Of a stretch of DNA of 64,000 bases, positions 38,439-49,061 are shown one piece after another (positions within the stretch are counted from its first letter, which is position 1; the number at the start of each line of letters is the position of its first letter). A program made the translations under genes and the position numbers. The notes under the pieces were generated by a model. The model worked only from the letters and a program-made list of their open reading frames with translations, searched no databases and had not been told where the DNA came from. Location: positions 5,773,501 through 5,837,500 of the forward strand of contig OY829544.1 of the NCBI GenBank assembly GCA_963691705.1, given 5' to 3'. The DNA is from Viola odorata (taxonomy: Eukaryota; Streptophyta; Magnoliopsida; Malpighiales; Violaceae).

Positions 38439-38848
38439 ATGGATTCATTGGCCTCAGATGCATTTGACTACAAGGGTGAAAGGGCTGATAAGACCACGAC
38501 AGGTCGTTGGGTAAACTTAATTACTTTAATGCTTTTCTTAATCAATTTTTTTAATATTGTACACATTTTGATATAGTGATTGAAGTGGCGGAAAGGATTT
38601 CAACAATGGGGATTTTGACAAACCTTGTGACATACACGGTCGATACAATGCGTCTCCCTAGTGCTACTTCTTCAATTATCAATTCAACTTTTACTGGATT
38701 TTCCTATCTCATCTCCCTTTTTGGAGCCATTATTTCCCATTCTATCTTGGGAAGATATTGGAGTATAACCATTTTTCAGCATAATCTAAGGATTGGTACG
38801 TCTCTCCTAATCTTACCGATCACAACTATTTTCATTATTTTTCTTTAG
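38439..38848 (+). pseudogene. Second NPF gene relic, N-terminal part only
   Basis: Exon 1 (38439-38510) encodes MDSLASDAFDYKGERADKTT followed by TGRW and ends with GT. After a short intron, the second part contains VIEVAERISTMGILTNLVTY and ATSSIINSTFTGFSYLISLF, then GRYWSITIFQ, which is the first conserved NPF block (ERxxTMGI...). About ten residues that should link the two exons (a WxxxxFIxG block) are missing. The frame stops at 38848, and no later NPF exons are found up to 40.5 kb. It lies on the same strand as the C-terminal relic upstream, which suggests a former tandem pair. Confidence 0.8.
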
Positions 38849-38849
38849 T

Positions 38850-40554
38850 TTTCGCATCCAATAGTATAACTACATCTACATGTTCAAACGGCCCAACATT
38901 AACTCTTAAATTTTGGGCCGTTGTTTTGGACCTACAATCTGAATTTTTCCAAGGTCTTGAGCCTTCAACTTGTAACTAAATTTTCATTGGGTTTCGGCCC
39001 AAATTCAAATGATAATTTGTTATCAAACTACATATACTTTTAAGAAAACTTGCCTAATATTAAATTGGCCAATTCAGCTTGATTATTTTGGCCAAAAATT
39101 CTGTTGGTTTTTAAAAAATAAAACTTGTCAGTTCGGATTCAATTTATTTTATTTTTTAATTCAACTTTTTTTAAAATTATTTTCGTTTAATGTTTCAATT
39201 GATAACCGTGGGAGAAGATGGGCATTAATAATTAAACGAAAGATGTCCACTGTAGTGCTACGGCTACCATTACTTTTGTCACGTGTTTTTGACCTCTCCA
39301 CTAATTAAAAAAGGGACACTGGAGTCAATCAATGCAGAATAGAAAGGAACTTTTGTTGAACTGCATGAATTAAGAGCGTGAGTGATGTTCTTCGGTTGTG
39401 GTCTCTGCATTATTTTATGCTAGCTAGAATTAACCAATACAATTATACAAGGCCCTCCACGCACAATGGGGATCGATCGACCATAAGAATATAACTCCTT
39501 TTATCCTTTCACTTCCTTCTTTCACGTTGGTGGGCGTCACTGTCGCGCGCGGGAAAGGGACTAGCGGGTGAGGCTCATATTCATTACATCATAAAAGCAT
39601 ACTGATAAAAAGGAAATATACCGCGAAATTAGCTTCCTTAGTCTTTTTACTTAATTTATCTTGATAGAATAAGAATTCACTACTCCTTATTTTGCATCTT
39701 AAGATGATGGAAATATAAAAATAACTTGCCTAATTAATCAACATTGTTGGGCACATTTTATGCCATATCATATAGTTTGAATATTGCCCATCATGATCTT
39801 GCTGCTCGATCTTGACCGGTTGTAATTATTTTGGTTTGTTACTCCAATTATTATAGATGGGTAATTACACATCTAATATTTTTTAATTACTTCACCTCCA
39901 TCATTAGTAACTCTTTATTGAAAAGCAAAATAGATAGACAAAGAGCATAAAGATACTATAAGTCTATTTGCTATACTAAAAGGTGTCATCATTCATTTCT
40001 ATTGTTGTAGATAAGCCTATGGTATGAAAATAAATATGGAGTTTTATTTTTTATATATTAGAAATTAATTTCCTGCTAGTAGCTTTTTATTTTCTAGTGG
40101 ATTGTCTAGTAAACTCAAAAGAAAGTTGTGGTTTTAGATAATTTTGTTTATAAAAAAAAGTAACTATATGCACATTAATTAGTTTAATAAACTAAGAAAT
40201 TTGGAGTTAAACTTGAAAACATTTTAAATGTTATGAGCTGGTTATGGAGGAGGGATTTGAAAGTAGCCATGCACAGATCTGCTTTTGATGAGAGCATTGG
40301 AATTAATTACGATATGTCCCGCCAAGCCTGTGAATGTGATGGGCTACTGCCTTACAGGCAAACAGGAAACGTGGACAGACTGGCTTTGTCAAATCATGTA
40401 CTACTAATAAGGTGGAAGGTCTCGTTCATCATGCGTACTTACCTAGATCAAAATTCATATCAAAATGCAGATCGGCCCCCATATATTCAGCCCTTTCCCT
40501 ATAATTATAAATTTATATAAATAATCATTACATAATCGGATGCTTAATTAATTA
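38850..40554. other. AT-rich intergenic region left of the first mariner-like element
   Basis: No gene or clear repeat is recognised. A short GC-rich patch (GTCGCGCGCGGGAAAGG) is at about 39542. The frame at 40233-40520 shows no known domain and is taken as chance. Confidence 0.4.
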
Positions 40555-40962
40555 CTCCATCCGTCCCGTATTATATGTCGTTTAAGCCTTTTTCATTTTT
40601 CTCAAATTGCATGTCGTTCTCGGTTCTCGATCATCTTTCTCCCCATATTTGTCCTCTTTACCCTTGCCACTGAAGGAGCGCGCGAGCGCCATCTCCCTCT
40701 GATCTTTCTCTCTCTCGTTTCAATCATTTCGTTCGAATTTTAATGGGAAAATTGGGAGGCAAATTGAAATTTCAATTGGGTGGGAAATGGAAAATTTGGT
40801 TGTCAATCACCGTCTATTCAATTTATTTCTTTATTACCCCACCTTTGATTCACATTCCTCCTTCACTGTTTACCCATCAGATTCTTAAATTTTTAGGGTA
40901 TTTCCCGGTTTGTTGAGGTCTGTCATGGAAATCAAAGAATATTTGGAAGAATCAATGGTTCA

Positions 40963-41436
40963 ATGAGCACGGTGATTCCAGAATCCATCATCGGTCGGGG
41001 AGAGGCCGTGAATGTTGAGGCATCCAGCCGTGTGATGGATTCAATAGTAGAGGATTCCGTCGATGAGACGGATTCAATCGTTGAAGAATATGGCGAGGAG
41101 ATAAAGTCAACCGTCGATCCAACCGAGGAGGCTGCCGTCGGCCAAACCTATCCAATCGTGGAGGATTCCGGCAATGATACAGAGACAACGGGAGAGCCAA
41201 TCGTGACTTGTAGGCGTTTGAAGTCCAGACTATCTAAAGCACCTCTGAAAGTGATTCACCCTTTTGACTTGAACGAACAATCAGATGAGGAGAAAATGAT
41301 GGCTGCCAAGTGCACAGGGGAAAGAGATTTTGACCTCAATAATCTCCCAATTGCAGGTATGTTTCGGTTGACAGACCCAACCTGGGAACCAGAATTCATA
41401 TTAATGCTGCGTATTTTACTCCCGGAGTATTATTGA
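40963..41436 (+). CDS. MLE-1 accessory protein A: acidic protein with FDLN/DLNxxP (EAR-like) motifs
   Basis: The product is 157 residues and belongs to no family I know. The N-terminal half is acidic with repeated SIVE(D/E) phrases. Near residue 102 is FDLNEQ and at 124-129 DLNNLP, which fits the DLNxxP form of the EAR repression motif that recruits TOPLESS-type corepressors in plants. The C-terminus has the block EFILMLRILLPEYY. Protein A of MLE-2 (49062-49658) shares ERDFDLN(N/K)LP, the EFILMLRIL block and a (M)xxVxPxSI segment near its N-terminus. A second ATG frame at 40925 may be the shifted original N-terminus. Transcription would start at the left TIR region and converge on the minus-strand genes. 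Role is inferred only. Confidence 0.75.
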   Translation: MSTVIPESIIGRGEAVNVEASSRVMDSIVEDSVDETDSIVEEYGEEIKSTVDPTEEAAVGQTYPIVEDSGNDTETTGEPIVTCRRLKSRLSKAPLKVIHPFDLNEQSDEEKMMAAKCTGERDFDLNNLPIAGMFRLTDPTWEPEFILMLRILLPEYY

Positions 41437-41639
41437 TGTGGATTAATTCCATATTAGTTGAGTTTTTGGTGTGGATGTGTATAGGGTGAAATGACCATGA
41501 ACACTGCTGGGTTTGTTGTATTTGACCACAGATTGTAGGTTTCAACCAAGTCTGTTTTTGTTATCTTTTGGCTATTGTATAAAGGGCTATCTTTATGTAT
41601 TTGTACATTGACGCAGTGTGTATGTATATAGTTTCTTAA

Positions 41640-42140
41640 TTATCAACCATCTCTGTTTCAAATTGTTATTGTGGTTAATGTGAGTTTTTGTTGGCAAATT
41701 TGGCTGATGTTTCGTGCCAATTTGCCAGAATATTACCAGAAATTTTGGAGGGAATTTGCCCTCTGTTGCAATGTTTGATCTGCTAATGAATGGATAACTT
41801 TTTTTTTGTTTAATCTCCATGATTGCATTGATTACATGATGCCATCATCTGTTTCAATTTGGTAGAAGGGTTAATGTTAGTTTTGTTGCTAAATTAGTCG
41901 GACGTTTCGTGCCAATTTGCCGCAATATGGCCGAAAATTTAATGCCAATTTGCCCTCTATTTCGTTGTTTGATCTGCCAATGAATGGATCACTCTACCTC
42001 TGTTTTTACTCCATGATTGCATTGCTTACACGAACCGCATCGTCTCTTTCAATTTCTTTTGTGGTTCATGTTAGTTTTGTTTCAAATTTCCTGGATTTTT
42101 CATGCATTTTTATCGGATATTGACTGGAAATTTAATGCAA
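41640..42140. repeat. About 195-bp tandem repeat, 2-2.5 copies, inside MLE-1
   Basis: Blocks TTTCGTGCCAATTTGCC (41710 and 41905), TTTGATCTGC(T/C)AATGAATGGAT and TCCATGATTGCATTG recur with a period of about 195 bp. A third partial, more diverged copy follows to about 42140. The array lies in the 3' flank of protein gene A. Confidence 0.75.
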
Positions 42141-42309
42141 AATTTGGCCATAGAATAAGAACACAACAAAACTTAAACTGTTGAGACAAACACCATTTTA
42201 TTTTAAACACACATCACATAACATTATGATGGTGAGATTAGGGAAACGAAGATACATACTTCCAACTTAATCACAGTAGCATAACAAACACACCTTGCAT
42301 TAACGATAA

Positions 42310-42684
42310 CTAATTATCGGCAGGAAGACTTGGAATGCTTGGTATGACATTGACAAATCCGTTCAACTCATGAGTAGCAGCGACAACACTAGTTAAGGCC
42401 AAATTAATCACATCTCTCTTTTGCTCTATATGAGCAATAGCGAGATCGAGATGTGAGATGGCCTTAATGAAGGTTGCAAGAGTAGTGAGGGCAAATCCCT
42501 CATGTACATCATCCTCCATGATGTCGTCCATCTGTTGCGTCAAAGTCTCAAACCTCTCATTCAGCTCATTGAGGTCTTCATTGCTTTGGAGAACCCTTTG
42601 CTCCAGCTGGATTGTGTCCGCATGGAGATGAGTGGAGATGTTGGCCGCTGAGGTGTGGAGAGCTGTCTTGGTGTTGACATCCAT
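42310..42684 (-). CDS. MLE-1 accessory protein B: small helical protein
   Basis: The product is 124 residues and starts at a genuine ATG (MDVNTKTALHTSAANIS). It is almost free of Pro until the end, heptad-rich and predicted all-helical (LEQRVLQSNEDLNELNERF; AIAHIEQKR). It ends with ELNGFVNVIPSIPSLPADN. The family is recognisable against two genes of MLE-2: 50985-51317 (VELNFAANKIPGIPL; IEHKVLQTDQDI) and, more distantly, 50059-50427 (NRFANKLLAIPKMH). No known domain is assigned. A helical hairpin for protein binding or oligomerisation is an inference. The gene is convergent with gene A and on the same strand as the transposase. Confidence 0.75.
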   Translation of the reverse strand: MDVNTKTALHTSAANISTHLHADTIQLEQRVLQSNEDLNELNERFETLTQQMDDIMEDDVHEGFALTTLATFIKAISHLDLAIAHIEQKRDVINLALTSVVAATHELNGFVNVIPSIPSLPADN

Positions 42685-43009
42685 GGTGTATTTATGGAAA
42701 GTATTGCACCGGTTGAGTGTTGAAATGGTGGCAATGTTGGGAATGTAAAAGGCTGGCTTGGTGTGTGGGATTAGCTAAACAATTAATAGTTTGAGTGTTG
42801 TAGTTTCAAGACAATTCAAACACCTTAATTAACGCATGCACACCTATCCAAAATGTATCGTATTCCTATCAAACAACTCGTATATGTAACATTCATAAAT
42901 TCAAAGCAGAAAACGCAACAAGGTAGCTGATGTGTGCTAGATCAGATTACAACAACCGCAACACCTACATCTATGCGTCAAAAGCAAATATATACACACA
43001 TCCCCCTAG

Positions 43010-43845
43010 CACACACCATTTGTGTACTTCCTACGCCAACTGTCTAAGTACGAAAGGAATTGACTAAAATAACAGACTACTAATTCTAATGGGTCATCGT
43101 AACAAAACATTCCATCGTTTCCTGTAGAGGAAATCAACATTTTCTGCAATAAATAAACAGAACTCAATGTCACATGTTCATCAACCAAAACAGAATTTGT
43201 TGAAAGAAATAAGCAGGCAAAACAGAGGTAGTCTTACCATTGAAGTACTCCCTACGTCAATTGTCTATTAACTAAAGGAACCGCATAAAATTAAATCACA
43301 TACTACTAATTCTAGTTGGCCCTCGTAACCAAAAAATCCATCTATTTCCTGCAATAAGGAAACAGAACTCAATGTCACAACACTTCCAGGCAAAACAGAA
43401 ATTGAGATGACAAATAAACATGCAAAACAGAGGTAGTCTCACCATTTTTGTAATCCCTACGTCAATTGTCTATTAACTAAAGGAACCGCATAAAATTAGA
43501 TCACATACTACTAATTCTAGTTAGCCCTCGTAACCAAAAAATCCATCTATTTCCTGTAATAACGAAACATAACACAATGACACAACACTTCCAGGCAAAA
43601 CAGAAATTGTGAAAACAAATAAGCATGCAAAACAGAGGTAGTTTCTCAATTTTGTTATTGCCTACATCAACTGTATACTAACTAAAGGAGGTACATTAGA
43701 TAACATACTAATTGTAGTTGGCCCCTGTGTCCAAAAAAGCCAACTGTTTCATCCAATGGAAACCAAAAAATCCAACTGTTTCCTGCAATTAAAAAACAGA
43801 AATCAATGTCAATGTTCATCAAGCAATACATTTACTTTATTTAAC
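43010..43845. repeat. About 205-bp tandem repeat array, four copies, next to the MLE-1 transposase
   Basis: The block CCCTACGTCAATTGTCTATT recurs in diverged form at 43029, 43250, 43455 and 43660. The last two spacings are exactly 205 bp and the first 221 bp. Each unit also holds AACAGAGGTAGT and TCCATCTATTTCCTG. The two middle copies are the most alike. The array ends just before the transposase stop codon at 43870. Confidence 0.88.
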
Positions 43846-43869
43846 CAACAAAAACCATGTTTTACAATG

Positions 43870-45502
43870 TTAATATGGAATATGAGCAGCAACAGTTGCA
43901 AGGATGATTGGATCGCATGACAATGAAGAGGGAAGCAAACCAAGGCTAGCTAGATGTTCCTTCTTCATGTGAGGTATTTTATAAGCATTGGATCCCTTGA
44001 TTTTCAAAATCTCAATCATGCATGATTGTAAAGTTATGAAGATGCTATTAACCTTCAAATCAGAGAACTCCAAATAAGCTTGGTTCACTGCTGCCAATTC
44101 ATCTAGATTGTTTGTACATTTCCTTTCTTGCAACGATTGAATAGCTCGAAAGAAGCCCAGGTCAAGAACATTTAAATCAGGAGAATTTGGTGGCTGACAT
44201 AACAGGTTAATGTTTAATCCTACATTCTCTACTGCAGCTAAGAAATCAATATCATCATGATGTATATGTGTCTTAGCATTATCTTGCTGATTGATAATTT
44301 CCTGCAGGAGGCTATCCCTCGGCCATTTGGCCTGAATGACAGGTAAAATGCAATCTATCATAAACTTTCGAATGACATGCCTATCAATCACTTTAATTGG
44401 CCTCACCTCTAATGTTCCAGCAATCCTATTTGAGCTAGACCTCACAGCAGCAACTTTACTAACCAATGGAAACAATCCTAATTTCCCATCAAACGTACAA
44501 CTACCATGTGAGTGATATCTAGGTCTAGCAATAGCTGCAAGGTACATAATTTTTGGAATGAAATTGGTACTTTGAATAGTTCTTACAGGTTCATCTTCGT
44601 CAGACAGGAGGTAGTACGTCTGGACCTTCCTTGTTGTTTGAAACCATTTTTCATCAATGTGGACAACATTTTCCATGTCGTAGAAACGATTCGATGCGGG
44701 AAGCGAGTCTGGATCAATCATTGAAAGACAGTGACGCACCCTTTGCAAATGGTTTGCCTCTGTGAGTGTTGGTTTGATAGTATTGCTATGTCGCTTCAAT
44801 TCTCCTTCTTTCAATTTGCGCATCAAAGACGACTTCGAAATACCCAAAGATGTAGATAAAGACCTTAGTGTTGTTCGATCCCTTAAAGGAATATCCCTAA
44901 GATTCTGCAAGTCAAATTCAATCCGTTTTCTCCCATAATTCTTAACTCTCGAGCTACCAATGTTGTGGATGGCAGAGTCTCTTCCCCTTTTCCACAGTCG
45001 CTGGATTGTTCTTATATTCACTCCGAATGTATTAGCAACTTCCCTTGTCGAGTATTTCTTTAGCTTCCCGTTAACACTTTTTTGTAGAAGCATACTATAG
45101 GCTGCGCTTCTGTCCTCATTGCAGAGCTCTATCCTTCTTGAATTTGGACCTACCATCATCACAACACAACATCATTGCAAGGGAGACAGAGTTTTTTTGT
45201 GTTTAACAATTGCAAACCAACCAAAACAAATGACATTCTCGTTAATTAAATCAAAGGTTAAATTAAATTGACTTCACCTTCAACCCCACAGTCATGTAAT
45301 GGGTTTAGGTCTTGGGCTGTCCAATCTTCATGGATTTCGTCCACATGAGCCGTATCGGGGCCTGTGCGTCAGCGCCTTCTACAAGGGCTTGAACATCGCA
45401 TAGATCGCCGGATCCGTCGCATGCATAACCATTATCGATGTCAGCCCGTGTGCAAGGATTGTTGTGAAACAAATGGATAGGGTCGAAATCGTTGTCAGCC
45501 AT
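43870..45502 (-). CDS. MLE-1 DD39D mariner-like transposase, exon 1 with a probable frameshift
   Basis: The main exon, 45149-43870, encodes 425 residues. It has an N-terminal helix-turn-helix (STREVANTFGVNIRTIQRLW, DUF7769 type), then the catalytic motifs VHIDEKWF, NQQDNAKTH and SPDLNVLDLGFF. There are 39 residues between the second and third Asp, the plant mariner DD39D signature. A 128-bp intron (45277-45150) joins a first exon starting at ATG 45502 (MADNDFDPIHLF). Near 45365 that frame must move by one base to reach the frame that fits the splice (AQDLNPLHDCGVE), so exon 1 appears frameshifted. An alternative start inside the intron (MMMVGPNSRR) would leave the core intact. The enzyme cuts at TA sites and inserts the element. 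Confidence 0.9.
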
Positions 45503-45841
45503 TTTTTTCCAGAAGAATAAATCGCAAAATAAAACGTTAGAATTGTAGATAGTGTCGAAAATGGGTGGGAAAATGAAAATAGGAGGGGAGAGACCATTTT
45601 GATCGGATAGCTTAAACTTTCTGAGGAATAAAGGGAAATACCCAAAATTTTGGAGGGATTTTGGGAAAAAATTGGGAAGAAGGCGGGAGGACGATGTGTC
45701 GAACTGAAATGTGAAGAAGAGCGAGGAAAGGGAAGCTTTGAGTATTTGTGAAGGGAATTTTCGTGATCTACAGTCGCACACAGTGATTCCTTAAATCCCG
45801 TGCAAATGTCTTAAACGACATATAATACGAGACGGAGGGAG

Positions 45842-48758
45842 TATATAAATTCGAGTCTAGAGCTTTGCATCCCTTTTGAGTCCTGTTCGGCTTGAGACCG
45901 GTTTATCATAACTGGTTTACGAACCATCCTCCACACTCCTGTTGTCAGGTCATTTGGTTGGAGAAGTAGTGGTACTTCGTTGTGGTCCTTGAATTCAACA
46001 CATTATTAATGATTAAGCTTGTGATCAATCATCGACGACATGGTCTAGAAATTGAAACGTGACACAAGTGTGAATATTTCTTGATATGTATTGTGTCACG
46101 AGTGTGATGAGTCAACGCACGCAACCAATTGTACAAATTATAGGTAGGGAAATGGAATATATAATTTACGTACTTGGATTTGGATCTATAGTACATATAT
46201 GCTGGAAATGATTTGAGTGATCTATCATCTATACCAGCAGGCAGCAGCACCAGGCACCGGCTATATTTGAGGCATTTTTCTACAAATAGCAGCCAGCCTT
46301 ATTTGACAAAATGATTTGATTAGATCAGATTTCTGAATGGGGAAATTGTTTTTTTTGGTGTTAGAAATTATTCGTCATCGGTTTTTGTATGGCTGGCATG
46401 CTCATCGGTTGCTTCCACCCAAGTAGTGATCAGTTAGTGTATGTAATTAGAGAAATGATGCAAGATAGATTAGTCTTCAACTAGTAGATGAGGCTCATGC
46501 TCAACTTTCAAATTAAGGTTTTACCTCACTTAAAACTCATGGTTTGTAAAAAGATTTTACCTTAGCCGTAACACTAAAAAAATACTATCCCTTTAATTTT
46601 TTTTTAAGGGTTCTCTCTTTTAAGGTCGCCGTTTGTCGTTTGTGTTCTTATTTATCGTTACTTTGTGTGTTGCTGCTATGTTTTTGTAATAAAATGAATG
46701 GTTAATGAAGAAGGTGAGAGGATCATCATAATGACTATTGATGCTCAGCTCCGTCGAATGAGTCAACTCAGATTGACTTTTAATTCTTATATAAAGAGAG
46801 ATTTCCTGTTTGTTCTTTAATCTCAATGCAATTTCTAGTTTTGTGATAAAAAAATCATGAATTGTGAGGGAAACTTACAATAGAATAATTTTTGAGTAAT
46901 ATGGAATTTAACCCCTGAATTATTTGTCAACGGTAAAGCTCCTACCCTTTTAAAATTTTAATTTAACCCCTACTTTTCTAGTGCAATTAATCTCTTTTGT
47001 ATTAAAATAATAATAAAATAAATAAGAAAAATTATTTTTAATATTTATGAAATAAATGGATATATATATCTTTAATGAAAAAAAGTCGCATGATTTTACA
47101 AATGAAAATCATACGTTTTTTTTTCGTTAGAAAATAAAAAAAAATCATATAAATTTATAAACGAAAAAAAGAGACACTATTTTGTTTATAAAATCATACT
47201 ACTTTTTATTTATTAAAGATATATGATTATTTATTTTCATAAATATTAAAAATTATTTTTTACTTATTTTTATTATTATTTTAATATAAAAGGAGCTAAA
47301 TGCATTGACCAAAAAAGTTAGGGAGTTAAATGAAAATTGTAAAAGGTAAGGAATAAAATATTTATTATCCAAATGGTACGTAATTTTAAATTCTCAACAA
47401 ATGGTACCGTAACTCTACCAGGTTATCATTTGACTAATGGTCAACATATAATAAATAAGGCCCTTCAAAAAAGTAATTAAATCATCACTTCTTACATTTT
47501 ATATCATAATAATTAACTCATCAGTAGTTTATTCTCTTCAGCCACTGAGAATAATAAAAATTATAAACTAACAAATTATGGACCCTTCGATTTGGGAATG
47601 GAGTAGAGATGGATTGGACTGGATGGGAGTAAACTAGGAAGAGACCACCGTCCAGGAAAAGGTTGAAGCACTGGCGGGACCTTTCACGCACTTTCACGTT
47701 TCAAACACCCAACTACCGAAAGTCTCAGGCCCCAGACCCCAGACCCACATATAAATATTACGCCAAACCAAACTCATCCTCTGCTTAATTTTTTTTTTTT
47801 AATATTCTCGGGCTATTTTCTCAAATCATTAGGATTAGAAAATTAATCAATGATTAGGTTTTGAAAATTTGATTCTTTAAATATAGTTTTTTTCATTTTC
47901 TAAGTTCGAACCTGAATGAACAAATTTATTACCGTTTGATCATAATTAACATACTATTATTATTAATAAAAATTGAAATATACACGATAGATTGTAAAGT
48001 GTGAGTTATACGATAATTTTACGAGGCTTTAATTTTTTTTAGGTAGACCAATGTTAGGTTGGAATCCAAATTCTACTAGTACTTTCCCATTAACGTAAAC
48101 AACCAATAAATTATATAAACGAATATTTTCGTAGTTAATGAAAAGATAAGCAGAAGAAAATGTATAAACCATACAAGAAACTAATTTTGCAAGCTCCACA
48201 TTATACAAACAACTATAGCAAAAACAAAAACAAGAAATATATAAGAAAAGATGATGTTCCAAGTATTACAAATCTTGTAGTATTGTATACTTGGAAGTAG
48301 GGACGATTTGAGCCAATTACGGATTGTGACTAACTAGTGACAGATCCTCGTGATACGAAACAATGCTTGGAACTTGATAGGTACACACAATACCTGTAAT
48401 AATAGATAACCATTGATTCTAAGCTCTAACAATTGAGTTAGATCTGTAATGAATTAGTTCGCTGCTGAATTTTCAAATCACAGTATAAAACATTTTGTTT
48501 TGGAAATTAATTGGGTTTATGTTAAATTAAAGAATCATACTAATAAATTAGAATCGACCTCTACTAGTATGACTCTTTAGGGTATTGTAGCGAGTTCAAT
48601 TTTTGTGTATGGAAAAACTATCCGAAAGTACTATACTTCAATCTATTATGAATGAAATTAGTTCTAGTTATATGAATGCTAAAGAATACCTACCGAACTA
48701 AAAATTGACAAAAGTACAAAAACTATTGATTATATAGTACGTGAGCAAAGGAATAATA
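45842..48758. other. Intergenic region between the two mariner-like elements
   Basis: No gene is recognised. It contains the fold-back element at about 46950-47365 and otherwise AT-rich, non-repetitive sequence. Confidence 0.45.
46950..47365. repeat. Fold-back (long inverted repeat) element, MITE-like
   Basis: The left arm (46950-47130) and right arm (about 47170-47365) are imperfect reverse complements. They share TATTAAAATAATAATAAAA, TTTTTAATATTTATGAAA and ATATATCTTTAAT in mirrored order. The arms meet around a short AT-rich centre. Ends and target duplication cannot be fixed by eye. Such a hairpin transcript could feed small-RNA production. Confidence 0.7.
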
Positions 48759-49061
48759 CTCCCTCTGCGTTTTTATAATAGACGCGCAGAGGGCAATTTT
48801 CATTCTTCTAAAATAATTGACGCCTCGTGCGTTGTGTAGTTTTCCCTCTGTTCATTTACTTTTTTACCCCTTCGGACGACGTGTCGTTCACCTTAAGAGG
48901 CGACATGTCACACGACTTCGTGGTGGGAAACGGAATTCAAAGGACTGCAAATCGATGGCGGTGAAACGAAATTCACAAACTTGCTTTCAAAGCAGCCCTC
49001 TTCTCCCAATTCTCTCCCTCGCACATCCATTCCCTCCCATCTGAAACCAAATTTCCCAGAA

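Larger units (their letters stand above)
40555..45841. mobile_element. Large cargo-carrying mariner-like element 1 (MLE-1)
   Basis: The left end (40555) begins CTCCATCCGTCCCGTATTAT. The right end, read inward from 45841, begins CTCCCTCCGTCTCGTATTAT, and the terminal inverted repeat is about 32 bp with two mismatches. TA flanks both ends (40553-40554, 45842-45843). At 5,287 bp it is larger than ordinary plant mariner elements. It contains an EAR-motif protein gene (plus strand), a small helical protein gene (minus) and a DD39D transposase (minus). Two tandem-repeat arrays lie inside. The terminal repeats are well kept. Confidence 0.93.

Noticed and set aside
45505..45781. Upstream extension of the MLE-1 transposase first-exon frame
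   Set aside because: It lacks an ATG before 45502 and is Phe/Ser/Leu-rich leader sequence.
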